Part shown: piece after piece, positions 11,963 to 23,930 of the stretch
How the letters are laid out: each line of letters begins with the position of its first letter
Numbering within the stretch: the stretch's first letter is position 1
Origin: Liolophura sinensis
Lineage: Eukaryota; Mollusca; Polyplacophora; Chitonida; Chitonidae
Length of the DNA stretch: 64,000 nt
Direction of reading: 5' to 3'
Assembly (NCBI RefSeq): GCF_032854445.1
Contig: NC_088295.1
Span: 73,934,028-73,998,027 of the forward strand
The notes under the pieces: model-generated
The model's database searches: none
The model's input: the letters and a program-made list of their open reading frames with translations, nothing else
Told to the model about the DNA's origin: nothing
Program-made: the position numbers and the translations under genes

Positions 11963-14900
11963 CTACGCTAAGTATTAAATTCCGCTCTGTGCAAACGTTG
12001 TAAGTTGTTTCTTTGAAACTAGGACATCATCATTTTCCCTAAATAAAACAAGATTATTTGTCATATCATATATGCATCAGCGTTGTGTGCAAATATATGC
12101 ATTCAGAATAATTTGTTAAATAAGACAGTTATATGCGTATACAATTTATATATGTGTGACCTGTTTTCTTGAGTGTATTTACATGTGAATAAAGGCTATG
12201 AACTTTGGTTTAATTGAAATAAATTGTAGAATTTGGACAATAATGTGTCCTTCACAGTAATCTCCTTTTTATACTACAAAATAAGATCTCAGCATGGGCA
12301 TCGTTGAACATGATTGATCGGACCTCTGTAGCTGATATAGTATGGTATTATGGCCATGTTTCTGTCGGAAAAGACATGTTTGTAACTTTAAGTTGAATAC
12401 CTCAATACAAAGGTAACAGCTTAAAACCAGCACTGGCATTCCCATTATGTCTTGTGTATTTGTTTTGTGTGTTTTAATCCAAAACCACAACAACTAACAA
12501 TCTATATGAGCCAGTTCTAATGATATGAACTTTAAGTTTAAAGTTAAGAATGTAATAAGAATGTGACTCTCATTTAACATGGCCGTCAAACAAAATGGAA
12601 AAAGTAATAAATAGCTTTCGATTCTTGCATTATTGCTTAAGAAAAACATTTTAAAAATGCGCTTCTGACTTGAAAGAAGCAAAACTGTGGCTTATCCGCT
12701 ATGTATGTTTCAGAACCTCGTTTATATACTGCATAGTATGTCATATAACACCCTGGTTTTAACACTTTCTATTGGACACCACAACGGGCCTGAAATGGTC
12801 AAATGGGTGAAATCCAGGCGGATTTGTTCCAATTTTGAGCAGGGGTCGGTTGATTATTAGATATTTTATCTCGACCGTTTCCCAAGCCTTACCCGTTCAC
12901 CAGGCGAGATTTGGTCAAGCGACGTCCCCTTTGATCTCGAGCAGACAATCCTGGAAGCCGGCACAAAATGGCCTCTTCGGCAATTAAAGGGCAATAAAAT
13001 GCCAGCATTGATGCTGTCTTGGCTACTGATTTATGATTTGCTTTGCAGCGCCCAATGCGTGGTGTGCATGCAGGGCTGGGTCCTGGGGAGAAAGGGCTGA
13101 TTGTGTGTTGTGATGGGATAGGGCAAAGGCGCAGTATTTTCATACCCTAATCCAGCGCGGTCGATGACTTGAGACCAGTTCAAGATGGGCCTCTGATACA
13201 CAGAGATACCCTGTGCATGTCGGCTACCCATCAAAACCATTACTTTACTTTATAACGTGTATTTTTTCCTTGGAATAAATATTTGGCCATGAATGAAAAG
13301 AAACTTTTTTTTGTAACTTATATGCGTGCAGAAAGAATGTTAACATATTTTTTTCACACTTTGACACACAATAAGCTATCAGTGTTTGCATTGTGTATAT
13401 ATACATGTATATAAAAGAGTTCATCCAACTCTTAAAATACAGCGTTGTACTAAATATCGCCAGTTCTAAATATCGCCAACCCTAAATATCGTAAATCAGT
13501 CCATCGAGGGCCGAAGACGTTCTGGCAATTTTCACACCCTGAGAAGTTTACTCCAGGTCGTAAATTAGCAGAAACAATATGCATAAATGATAACATATTT
13601 AATGAATATGGGCATATTTCGCCCGCCCTAATAATGAACCCATAAATAATTCCAAGTTGAGGAACGTGTCCGAGGAGATGATAATTATTTCTATTAGATC
13701 TGCGCAGGAGGTACGCAGTAAACAAGACGTACGATTAACAATACTGACGCGCTCTGACTCGAACCTTGCTGCATGCTATATAGCAATGACGGGTTGAAAT
13801 TTCTTTATTCTCTGGGTAAAACCATTGGTAATGCGGTAACAACTCCTGGGGGTCTGGATGAACTTCACAACACATTTCGCAATTCAAATATTCACTATAT
13901 TTATATATTTTGCTTAAACTTAAGCTGTATAGTGGGAAACATCCTTGAAACCAAAAATAGTTTGTTCTACGGATGTTTGTGAACGCCTAAGATTTGTCGA
14001 CTTTTTTTTATCAGTCTTTCCTTTTTCAAGGCCAGATTTCAACGAACCGCAATTTTCAGAGACACTTCGGCGTGTTTGTAGATTAAAACCTATTCATGGG
14101 GACCCCGTCCGAATGTCTGAATTACTGGTCACTTGTTTTATTATTGTTTGACTCACAATAAGATAGAAATTGTTTATATTTTATTTTTTTGTTGTAATCT
14201 TTGCACGGAGATGATAATTTATAAATTTCTCCTTCTGAATCAGCGTTAAGCGTAAAACTAAGAAAGGGAATTTTCAGGGGTCGACTTTTACTCAGCTGTA
14301 CACTGGGCAGTGCCAAAAAAGCGCCATATTGGGAGAGAAACGGCATCAGAGAATGCAAATAGACTAAGGAGTGGTACTCAAATCAGAGTGTGTCGGAGAA
14401 ACACAAGTAGTATCCCAGGTATGTTTGCAATAAATATATGTCATAAATAAATATTCTGCATCTTATAGTGAACTTATGGTACATTTCTTTAATTTTTGTG
14501 AGATTTAGCCTATAATTCTCCGTACCACAGGAATACGAAAGATAAATATATTCCCGGTAAAATAAAAAGGTGAGCTTTTATGACACACACATCATTTAGT
14601 ATCTGGATCATACGCTTCAAAGGATTAAGATAAAAGTGATACTTTGGAAATACGCAAGAAGCTAGTTGGTTTAATTTAATTTTCTTTAGAAATACTTACG
14701 TAGCCGGCTGCTCTTATTTTTAAATAATAGCATTTTTGAGAAATTGGGAAGCACTAATAATTATAAATATATAATTTTAAACATAATTGCTCTTTTATCC
14801 TACTCATTTAACATACATATATGAGCCCCATCGTTTGAGTCCAATCAGGTATTACTAAACCAAATGTCGTTTCGCTGCATGTATTCGGTAAAAGAATGTC

Positions 14901-15946
14901 CTCCACCTATATGGTAATGTGTATTGTAAAAATGTCTCGTTCATTAAACTATGCATATACAGACCAACACTTGAATCTTTTATTGTCGACATTTCGCGGA
15001 ATTTGTCGACCAATAACACTAGTAGGCGCTACAATCCATGAATATATTATTTAATTATATATGTATGGCTCACGTGCAGGCTCTGCAAATAAGATATACG
15101 TTCATTAATTGGATAGCGTATTTATTTGCGATATTGTAGAACACAGAAAAGAATGGTTAGATATGTCAACATGCTATCTATTATTGACATCCCACCATTT
15201 CTGCAAAATGATTCGTATATTCATGCATTTGTACCCCAACGTCTTACATCATTTGTAGCAATATCCGAATTGCTAATTGCAGTGATAACAGCATATAAAC
15301 CCGCAGATGATATCAATACCAGAAATATGCCTATGTCAGAAGTGTCTTCTTTTGTTAAGCCTCTTATAATTTACCTATCAATATATCTAGCTAGTTGATG
15401 ACGTTACTCGGGCAAAAGACCGACCTATGGGAGAGGTGAATTTGGAGAGAAACTAGCCTGAAAGAGTTACCTCCCATTTTTGGAACTCATTTAAGTGTTA
15501 ATAGAACCAAAGTAGCAGCAGTCCTTTCTGTGCATGCTTGTTTCCAAGTCGGGTTCAGTTAAATTATCAAATTGTACGTATTTAAACAAATTAATAATAA
15601 AATATTTAAAAAACGCGCCAGCTAGGTCTATCTTTATGTACGTTGCAGCATTCTATAGCTGATACGTTGATAAAATTTGTGGTGATACTTTCATATCTTT
15701 ATTAAACAATATCATTATCATTTTGTCAAAAATCACGCAAAATCTTGTGGGAGTAAGACAAATGCATACACATACCGTTATACATATGTACATTGGAATA
15801 TTGTAGTCATTTCAGGGGAGAACCATGAGCATTGTTCGTTGAATTATTCATAAATATTAGCCATCTTGTAACTTTAGTTCTCAGGTTTGATCAGATTTTG
15901 ATGCAGGGATAAGACGAGAGCTAAATGGAACCTCAACCCCCTTAAT
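11963..15946. other. Non-coding interval
   Basis: Mostly AT-rich. A GC-richer patch at about 12.78-13.20 kb has overlapping short minus frames without family resemblance. The CTAAATATCG mini-repeat lies at 13.45 kb. Nothing else is identified. Confidence 0.6.
13452..13494. repeat. Short tandem repeat CTAAATATCGCCA, three copies
   Basis: CTAAATATCGCCAGTT, CTAAATATCGCCAACC and CTAAATATCG follow each other with a step of about 16 bases. A small local amplification. Confidence 0.85.
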
Positions 15947-16416
15947 CCTACGATGACTACCACACACCACCTCCCGTAATCCTACGATGACTACCACACA
16001 CCACCTCCCGTAATCCTACGATGACTACCACACACCACCTCCCGTAATCCTACGATGACTACCACACACCACCTCCCGTAATCCTACGATGACTACCACA
16101 CACCACCTCCCGTAATCCTACGATGACTACCACACACCACCTCCCGTAATCCTACGATGAATACCACACACCACCTCCCGTAATCCTACGATGACTACCA
16201 CACACCACCTCCCGTAATCCTACGATGACTACCACACACCACCACCCCTAATCCTACGATGACTACCACACACCACCTCCCGTAATCCTACGATGACTAC
16301 CACACACCACCTCCCGTAATCCTACGATGAATACCACACACCACCTCCCGTAATCCTACGATGACTACCACACACCACCACCCCTAATCCTACGATGACT
16401 ACCACACACCACCTCT
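15947..16416. repeat. 34-bp tandem repeat array, about 13.8 copies
   Basis: The unit CCTACGATGACTACCACACA plus CCACCTCCCGTAAT repeats from 15947 to 16416 with an exact 34-bp step and no indels. Copies 7 (16151) and 12 (16321) share the variant GATGAATACC. Copies 9 (16219) and 13 (16355) share ACCACCCCTAAT. All other full units are identical. This homogeneity implies recent unequal exchange or gene conversion. The strand is very asymmetric (C- and A-rich on +). The 34-bp unit does not preserve a reading frame, so coding is unlikely. Confidence 0.98.
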
Positions 16417-16543
16417 AAGACAAAATATTTGGAGGTATATGCTAAAACTGATCTGAAATTGTACTCATACAGAACAGTCTGTAAAAGGTTAATTTAGATT
16501 ACCATTAGAATACCAGATTAGCAGAAGCATTCGGTGTATTAAC

Positions 16544-17301
16544 ATCACCATAGTTGTAAGATAAACGACCGTATTTACCTTTTTAGAACTTGTTATGACA
16601 CATTAACTAACTCTTATGATATCATATGGTTTATCAATTAGGGTTGTGTAAGCTTTGTCTATTAATATAGACGTACATATCACGATCCTTGTTGCTATCG
16701 TATGCATCTTTCAATTAACCTGCACCTTTGCAATTGTTCTTTTTGTCTTTTGTCTTCTTTTTGTTTGAACCAAAAACTTTCAATAACGTGTTGTAATTCC
16801 TGACAGAAATACTAATCTACTCAGCACAAGAATATGTGAAAAATGAATTTTGCCTGTAATTATTTCCCTACCTTAAATTTAATGCAGTTTAATATTTGAA
16901 ATATATGGTGGACTGTATTGGGACCACTTTGATAGCGTTAACGTATTAAGTAAAGAGATTTCACTTTCGAATTTATGACAGGATGGAGCCAGCCTTCACA
17001 CAATGTGTTTCTAAGATGTTTAGTTTTCAGTTTGAAGGAGGCAAAAGTCGTGTTGAGCATAGTACATAAACCATTTGAAAGCACATTTTGGAAAGATGAT
17101 TAAACATATGCAAAAGTCAGTGCTTTTTTTTATCAGTTTTGTTTAAGGAATTGATCTTGGAAAGTCAGGTCGTGGAAAGGAAACGAGTTGGCATGGAATG
17201 TTCCAGTATCGGTTCACTACTTGAGCTTTTCAAATCAGGTAATCAGCAGCCACTGCCTTGCAAGTCGACAGGTAAATACGGTCATTTATCTTACAACTAT
17301 G

Positions 17302-17306
<5 letters not shown>
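16544..17306. mobile_element. Possible non-autonomous element with 37-bp terminal inverted repeats
   Basis: The left arm 16544-16580 (starts ATCACCATAGTTGTAAGATA) matches the reverse complement of 17270-17306 (ends CTTACAACTATGGTGAT) with one mismatch in 37. The 763-bp span has no transposase-like ORF. I could not see a target-site duplication, and the right edge runs into (AT)n, which would hide a TA or AT duplication. The interior right part (17117-17269) is the sequence duplicated at 19.1 kb. A MITE-like element fits, but a simple inverted duplication is not excluded. Confidence 0.45.
17117..17270 (+). repeat. Direct duplication, copy 1
   Basis: This is near-identical to 19059-19222. Shared blocks include AAGGAATTGATCTTGGAAAG, GGCATGGAATGTTCCAGTAT and AATCAGCAGCCACTGCCTTG. 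Copy 1 lacks 7 bases near 17188 relative to copy 2, with a GAG at each edge of the gap. Similarity ends at CAAGTCGACA, where the 37-bp inverted-repeat arm begins. Confidence 0.95.

Positions 17307-17342
<36 letters not shown>
17305..17342. repeat. (AT)n microsatellite
   Basis: An uninterrupted AT dinucleotide run of about 38 bases. It lies between the right arm of the 37-bp inverted repeat and the start of the 41-bp minisatellite, so three repeat types abut here. Confidence 0.97.
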
Positions 17343-17346
<4 letters not shown>

Positions 17347-18236
17347 CCAGTTCGGTCAGTGCCAGTATGTCAGTAATTTTGTGTAGCCTTATCCTAACAG
17401 GAAAAAGATTTCAGTATTGTTGTGCAGCCATATTTCGTCAGTGCCAGTATGTTTGTATTGTTGTGCAGCCATATTCTGTCAGTACCAGTTAGCAGTATTG
17501 TTGTGCAGCCATATTCCGTCAGTGCCAGTATGTCAGTAATTTTGTGCAGCCTTATCCTAACAGGAAAAAAATTTTGTATTGTTGTGCAGCCATATTTCGT
17601 CAGTGCCAGTTAGCAGTATTGTTGTGCAGCCATATTCCGTCAGTGCCAGTATGTCAGTAATTTTGTGCAGCCTTATCCTAACAGGAAAAAAAATTTTGTA
17701 TTGTTGTGCAGCCATATTTCGTCAGTGCCAGTATGTCAGTAATTTTGTGCAGCCTTATCCTAACAGGAAAAAGATTTCAGTATTGTTGTGCAGCCATATT
17801 TCGTCAGTGCCTAACAGGAAAATTTTGTCAGTATTGTTGTGAAGCCACATTCAGTCAGTACCAGGATGTCAATATTGTTGTGCAGCCATATTCAGGCACT
17901 GTTAGTATGTCAGTGTTGTTGTGCAGCCATATTCAGTCAGTACCAGGATGTCAGTATTGTTGGGCAGCCATATTCAGTCAGTACCAGGATGTCAGTATTG
18001 TTGGGCAGCCATATTCAGTCAGTACCAGGATGTCAGTATTGTTGTGCAGCCATATTCAGTCAGTACCAGGATGTCAGTATTGTTGTGCAGCCATATTCAG
18101 TCAGTACCAGGATGTCAGTATTGTTGTGCAGTCACATTCAGCCAATAACCAGAACACAAGTATTGTTCTGCAGCCATATTCAGCCAATAATCAGAACATA
18201 AGTTTTGTTGTGCAGTCATATTCAGCCATTAACCAG
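17343..18236. repeat. Complex minisatellite with 41-bp basic period
   Basis: The right part (about 17830-18130) is built of 41-bp units containing GTCAGTATTGTTGTGCAGCC and ATATTCAGTCAGTACCAGGAT, with exact 41-bp steps at 17949, 17990 and onwards. The left part (17343-17820) has longer composite units of about 80-120 bases that add GCAGCCTTATCCTAACAGG and a variable A-run. Three decayed units with CCAATAACCAGAAC end the array. Because 41 is not a multiple of three and the unit has no stop in any + frame, all three + frames stay open over much of the array. The resulting Cys/Ser/Gln-rich ORFs are a by-product of the repeat and I do not call them genes. Confidence 0.97.
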
Positions 18237-19058
18237 GAATGAAGTATTGTTATTCAGCTACATTTGTCAAACAACTACTGAACAAACGACCTTAACTTAC
18301 CTTACTAGTGACAGGTTATTAACTTGTTTACTTTAACTACATTGGATATCATATGGGGAAAAGGCTTGGCTCTTCCATTCCATGGAACACTCATACATAC
18401 TGGACAAAACGTATATTTAAAAACTAACACACTTTCGTGTAAAAGCATTATATATGCTATTTCAATTGTTGGCAATTTAGTTGCTCATTTTAATGAACAT
18501 TGCAATGGTTTGCCACTACAGCAGAGTCAAATAAATAAATAACTGATTTTAATGTATTAATACATAATTGGATTTCAATGTATCATATTGTATTTTGAGA
18601 AAGCTCAAAAGAGTACTTCGACAACTCTCCACAGAAATAAACTCTACGGATATAACACATGGTCATGCATTTACACTAAGCTTGACAGCAATCGAAAAAC
18701 CTTGAAACGTAATAAGAATATAGATAAAAAGTTTTGCCAGATGGCATCATTAACTCTCTTATATGGAACAAAATAATTAAAAATATGGGACTGACTTTGC
18801 ACTCGTTTTACTCTATTTTACCTTTAACCAACACCCACCCAAGATCAACATTTTAAAAGGCCAGAGACCAGCATTATGTTCACTAGCCACACTGCGTTTC
18901 AAGCTACTAATGTAACTTGTCACTCTACTTCATTAATTTTTTTCAAAGCATACATCTTCAGCAGGGACAAATGTTAGAGAGTTTATGTGCACCCAAAAGG
19001 CAAACAGAGCTTTACACGCCCAGGAACTGGAACGATTGGTAGTAATAAATCTCTGGGT

Positions 19059-19222
19059 TCAGCGATTCCTTTTTTTATCAGTTTTGTTGAAGGAATTGAT
19101 CTTGGAAAGTCAGGTCGTGGAAAGGAAACGAGGCGTGAGTTGGCATGGAATGTTCCAGTATCGGTTCACTACTTGAGCTTTTCAAATCAGGTAATCAGCA
19201 GCCACTGCCTTGCAAGTCGACA
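19059..19222 (+). repeat. Direct duplication, copy 2
   Basis: Second copy of the 17.1-kb block, about 1.95 kb downstream and in the same orientation. It ends at the same CAAGTCGACA boundary but continues into unrelated sequence. Neither copy contains a recognisable coding domain; the open frames through it (about 60-100 residues) match no family I know. Confidence 0.95.
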
Positions 19223-22200
19223 ACAACTTCGAATTACTTTCCTGACTTTTGCAAAAAAATTGGCATTCAAGGCGCAGGCCAAATACGAGATATAGGCTTG
19301 CAGCAGATAAAGGTTTTGTGAGTTAGCGTACAGAGGCATTTGTTGAATACAAAACATCTCGTTAACATCAGTACATTGACTAACCAATTCCTGCAAAAAG
19401 GTTTCTCTGTGTTGCACCTTACGCATTTCAACCATTTGAGCGCTCACTTTCCGTATAGTTTATGCTTCTCCGCTCTTATATTGGGCACTTGTATTTCAGC
19501 TTTTTCTATACGTGATTTATTCCATTGGGTGTTGTATTCCTCTCCTACTTAGCAGTGAGGCTTGCTCGCAATAAAGCTCACATTCTGAAGCGCTGATTGT
19601 ATGCTTGACCAGTGCTGTTTATTAGCTCCGGTGACCAGTAATTATTGAGTATTTCCTCCCCAATGACGGGGTGTGCAGCCTGGTCGAACCATACAATTTC
19701 ATGAGCGTCTGCAGACCGACCCACGGCCTTTTAATCTAACTATCGATTTGAGAACGGTTCTCAGTCGCTTCGATGACTTCGAATTAAACCTTGGTCGATA
19801 GAAAAGACTTGGATTAGCCTGGATTGGCATGGATATAACAGTTAGCATGTTTCGGCTTCAACCGATAAGTTCACTATAAATCAAAAGGACGTTCGGGAGA
19901 AAGAGAATAGAAAAAGTCGACAAGACACGAAACTCGAAATTGCCTCTCTGTCGTGGGATATTATGGCGTGAGAAGATATATCTACCCCTCGCCGAGCAAG
20001 GGATCACGCGTCTATCCCAGTTCGCTCAGTCGAAATAATTTCCAGAATTAGATTCGCTTACTGTAAATTGACTTCTGGGTATTGTTCTCTGTTCCAATTG
20101 CCCTTTTATGAAAGTGTTTTTTTCCTCTCAATCTCTGTATTATCTATCGTATCCATTTTTCTCACAAACAACAATAGTCCTGTAAACATCATCCGATTGA
20201 CCATTTGTGTCAAGGAAATCTAGCGATACAGCAACATCCTAAATGGGATCTGGATAAGAGAAAATGTGCTATTTGAAAATCGTCGCCAATTCTTAATGAC
20301 GATTAACTCCACAGAAAACCACACACTTATTGTTTTCAAGCTACCCAACATCAAACGTTATATCCTATGTGATGTTTAACGGGAGATTTGATCCTCAATT
20401 TAGGCATGCGGCATTCTATTCCTCAGCGAGGAAACATACCCACACTGGTTGTGACTCTATGCTCCAGCGGACACTGCTGACTCACCGGGTAGTGTTCAAT
20501 GTACCTCGGAGTAGTCGCCCCTGAAAATAAGTACGACTCTGCCATACACTCAAGAATCGCGACTGTAACGAATGTACACCAGTGAATACGCTACTGACTG
20601 ATGTGTTAGGGAGGACAAGAAACGAGCGCCTTCACAGAATGGACAGAAGCAATTAATATCCGGTATTTCTAGCCTGATAGGTATTTCTTGGAACTCATAC
20701 ATCTTTACAAACATACTATAACTCTTGAAACAAAAGTTTGCAAAACGAAACTAAAGGCATGTATTTTGTACCATGTAGAAATGAACAAATCTACAGTTGG
20801 AACATACAATACCTTCTACAGGAACAGGCGAGAAGTACCGTATACTTCTCTGTGTATATCCCAATCAGAATGCAAGGGCATCATCAAGTTTTTTCACAGA
20901 ATGTTTAACAATCTTAAAGTAACTTTTGGGATCAAATGCTCTTGAAATGTTAGCTCAGTGACACGGGCGGAGTCCTTATTTGGTGAAGACTTGTGAATAT
21001 TACAATTTACAGCTTGGAAAAGCTGTTTATAATTATAGTTTATTATTATTGCTCATGAAAACCGATAAAAAGATACACAATGCATCTAAACAAGGAATGC
21101 CTTAAAATAATAAATTTATATCAAGCCATGGCATGGAGTAAGTATGATACCGTTAGTATACGTGTAAAAGCATATGATGTACATACATAAATGTACATTA
21201 CATAATACTGTCCATAAAGATTAAGACGTTTTCTTAAGCTGAACGCACGCTTGACATAGGTTTTATGCCATAAAGTGACTGAGGCAGACTACGAACACTG
21301 AGCTTCCGGACTGGAGGCTGGACTGTTTGATTCTCAAAGTCGTCTGAGATATTAATAAGAACGACACTCAGCCCACATAATTAATAAGATTAATTATTTT
21401 TAATTATGAATTTTATTAACGCTGACACCTCGTTTGTCTCCACACACTGAATTCTGATTCAGTATGGATAAAAATGTGCTACACTTCGGCATGCTTTTGG
21501 TAAGGTTTTGGTACACAAAAAGGACATTAAAACGCTGTATTCACATTAGCCTGACGACACGTGTTCAAAGTTCATTGCCAACTGGAGTCTTATTTAAGAA
21601 TTCATCTTTGTATCTTAACCTTTGTGTTACACTATTTTCATCCCTTTAAATGCAAATGACACTCGTTGTGGTTAATTTAAATGATGCTAACAAATGGTGT
21701 GTCAAAAAGAGTCTTAGATTGCATATTCCGACAAGCGCTGGGGAAGGAATATGATGTGACATAACTCTCTGAGGCCAAGCAATTTATCACTTAATTACAT
21801 AAGTCAGTAGAGGAAGAGGATCACAACTCTTGATAAGGCTCTGTTTGGCGGGCAAAATGACCAGCCATTTACTTGTACTGCTTTTGACTAGAGAATTTAA
21901 TGAAGTTTTCTGAAAAATATCGACTAGGCTGAAACAATCTCGATTGAATTACCCGTTTGGCCTCCGGTGTAAAATTTAGGGGAGAAACCTTGCGTGATCT
22001 CGTTCTGGTGATGGACGGTCATAAATCATAGAGTAAGTGGCGTAACGGTAAGCGAGACGAGCTCACAAGGGCTTTGAGGACCTATCTGTTAATATAGCAG
22101 GAACAAAATTAGCTTTAAAAAAACAAGACTTTTACCCCGGCCGAGGCCATTGTGTTTGAATAAGGTGAAAGTTGATCTTGGCCAACAAAGTTTGTTGCAC

Positions 22201-22699
22201 GACCAGATAAATGCCTGCAGAATTGCATTAAGGAACTTGACATGTTATATGGCCCCGTGACACGCAGGTGTGGTGTATTCAATAGCCTGAGAGTGCTGTA
22301 TGAATATGACGTGTGTACATTGCGTATTTAGCACGTGCATTAAATCTCCATGGATTCAATATCTGCTTCACTTCACAAGATAAACTGTGTACTTTATTTA
22401 TTGAACTGAAAACTACAAGACATGCTACAGTAGTATTTGTATTATTGATTTGAGGTTATATGCACCAAGCAGGGTTCCTGTGTTCTATGTAGGGTTCAAG
22501 TATCCAGGTACCTTAATGTATACTAATCTTTGGCTACATTTGTGCAGTGAAGTCAGACAAAACGGAAGTGCATAATTAAACTTATCTAATACAACAGACA
22601 GGTGTTCAGTGGATGTTCGTGACGTTTTATAATTTGAAAGAACACGTAGTGAATAGGTGTTTACGTGATGAATACTGGCTGGATAGTTAGCCAGTAGTT
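19223..22699. other. Non-coding interval
   Basis: No gene-like frame. About 19.65-20.05 kb is CpG-richer (GACCGACCCACGG, CTCGCCGAGCAAGGGATCAC) and could be a regulatory element. The rest is AT-rich and featureless to me. Confidence 0.55.
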
Positions 22700-23340
22700 G
22701 GATGAATATGCAAGTCAGTTGCTGCGAGTAGGTGAATGGACAGGTGGTGAATACGTGAGTATTTGGCCAATTGTGCTTGTAGATAGTTGATCAATGTATG
22801 AGGTGAGCAAAGGGATAGCAAGGTACTCTGTGAATATTCCAGTAGTTGCGAATAGGTGTGAATACTATATCACTTGTCAAATGGGTAATATATGTTGAAT
22901 TTGAGAATAGCTGGTGAGTTGTAGGAGCCAGAAACAAGTAAGTGAGTGATTAGCTACGTACGTAGTGAGTATCCAAGTTGCTGCGAGTATCCAAATTAAG
23001 TGAATAGATGGATAGGTGATGAATACGCGAGTACTTGGCCTAAGTGTTTGAGGTGAGCTAGTAAATGATTGATGAATAAATAGAGGTGAGAGATTTGTGA
23101 GTTAATGGTAAAGACGTTTGTGATTGAATAGCTAAGTACACGGGAATATGCGAGCGAGTAGCGGAATGGGTGAGTAGGCCGTGAATATGTGAGCAAGTGT
23201 AAACAGTGAAAAGGTCAAAAGGTGAGTGAATATGTGAATAGGAGGGTGGAATATATGAACTCTTTGTTGGTGAAAGGGTGGTGAGTATGTGAATAAATCA
23301 GTATAGGATGAGAAGAGCGCGGTTATCTTCAGAGAAGAGT
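22700..23340. repeat. Decayed GTGA/GAATA-rich repeat field
   Basis: The + strand is dominated by GTGAATA, GGTGAG and GAGTA words with strong purine bias. Within it, 22711-22812 (AAGTCAGTTGCTGCGAGTA, GGTGAATACGTGAGTATTTGGCC) is repeated at about 22970-23070 (CAAGTTGCTGCGAGTA, GGTGATGAATACGCGAGTACTTGGCC), an offset of about 259 bases. The open minus-strand frames here are Leu/Phe/Ser/His-rich shadows of the bias. Confidence 0.75.
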
Positions 23341-23359
23341 GTGAGTCGGGTTCGCGAGC

Positions 23360-23930
23360 AGTGAGCAAGCTGTGATCAACACACGACTTAATTCTGTCCA
23401 GGCTTATCGTTAGGTTCTGAAATAATTGGGCATTCTGCGCCTGTGAATAGGTGAACAACAAGCGACTTAGCTCATCCCAGACATGGCGTTAACTTATGGT
23501 AGCTTTGGGTATTACGTCCAGGTGAGCGGGCTGTGAACAACAAACAACTTGGGTCAGCTCAGACGTGGTGTTCAGCTCTTGTACAATTGAGCATGGCTTG
23601 TGAGTGATGGGTGAGCAGGCTGTGAAAAACAAATAACTAAGCTCACCATGACTTGGCGTTAACTTCTGACAGAATTGGGTATGATTTCCAGGTGAGAAGA
23701 TTGTAAACAACAAACAAATCAGCCCCGAAGAGACGTTCAGCTCTTGCAGAATTGGGCATGATGTGTGGGTGAATGGGTGAGTGCATTCACCAGGAAATGA
23801 GTTCTGGTACAACTGGACCCGATGTACAGGTATATATAGGTAAGCTGGTCGTGAACAACAAACGACTGAGTTCAGACAAGACCTGGCGTCAAGTTCTGGC
23901 TGATCTGAGCGTCGGTGAATTCATGCTGAT
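23360..23930. repeat. ~80-bp diverged tandem repeat, about six copies
   Basis: The landmark GTGAACAACAAACGACT recurs at 23373, 23452, 23533, 23622, 23703 and 23851, giving steps of 79, 81, 89, 81 and 148. Each copy continues with CAG-rich sequence, then GACNTGGCGTTAAGTTCTGG-like sequence, GAATTGGGCATGA and CAGGTGAGC. Divergence between copies is about a quarter of positions by eye, so the array is old. Confidence 0.88.

Noticed and set aside
17706-18242. 178-codon open frame, the longest after the Hox exon
   Set aside because: It is made entirely of the 41-bp minisatellite, all three forward frames are open there, and no start context, splice sites or domain support a gene.
22996-23812. Overlapping minus frames rich in Leu, Phe, Ser and His
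   Set aside because: They are translations of the GTGA-biased repeat field and the 80-bp array; the frame shifts between units.
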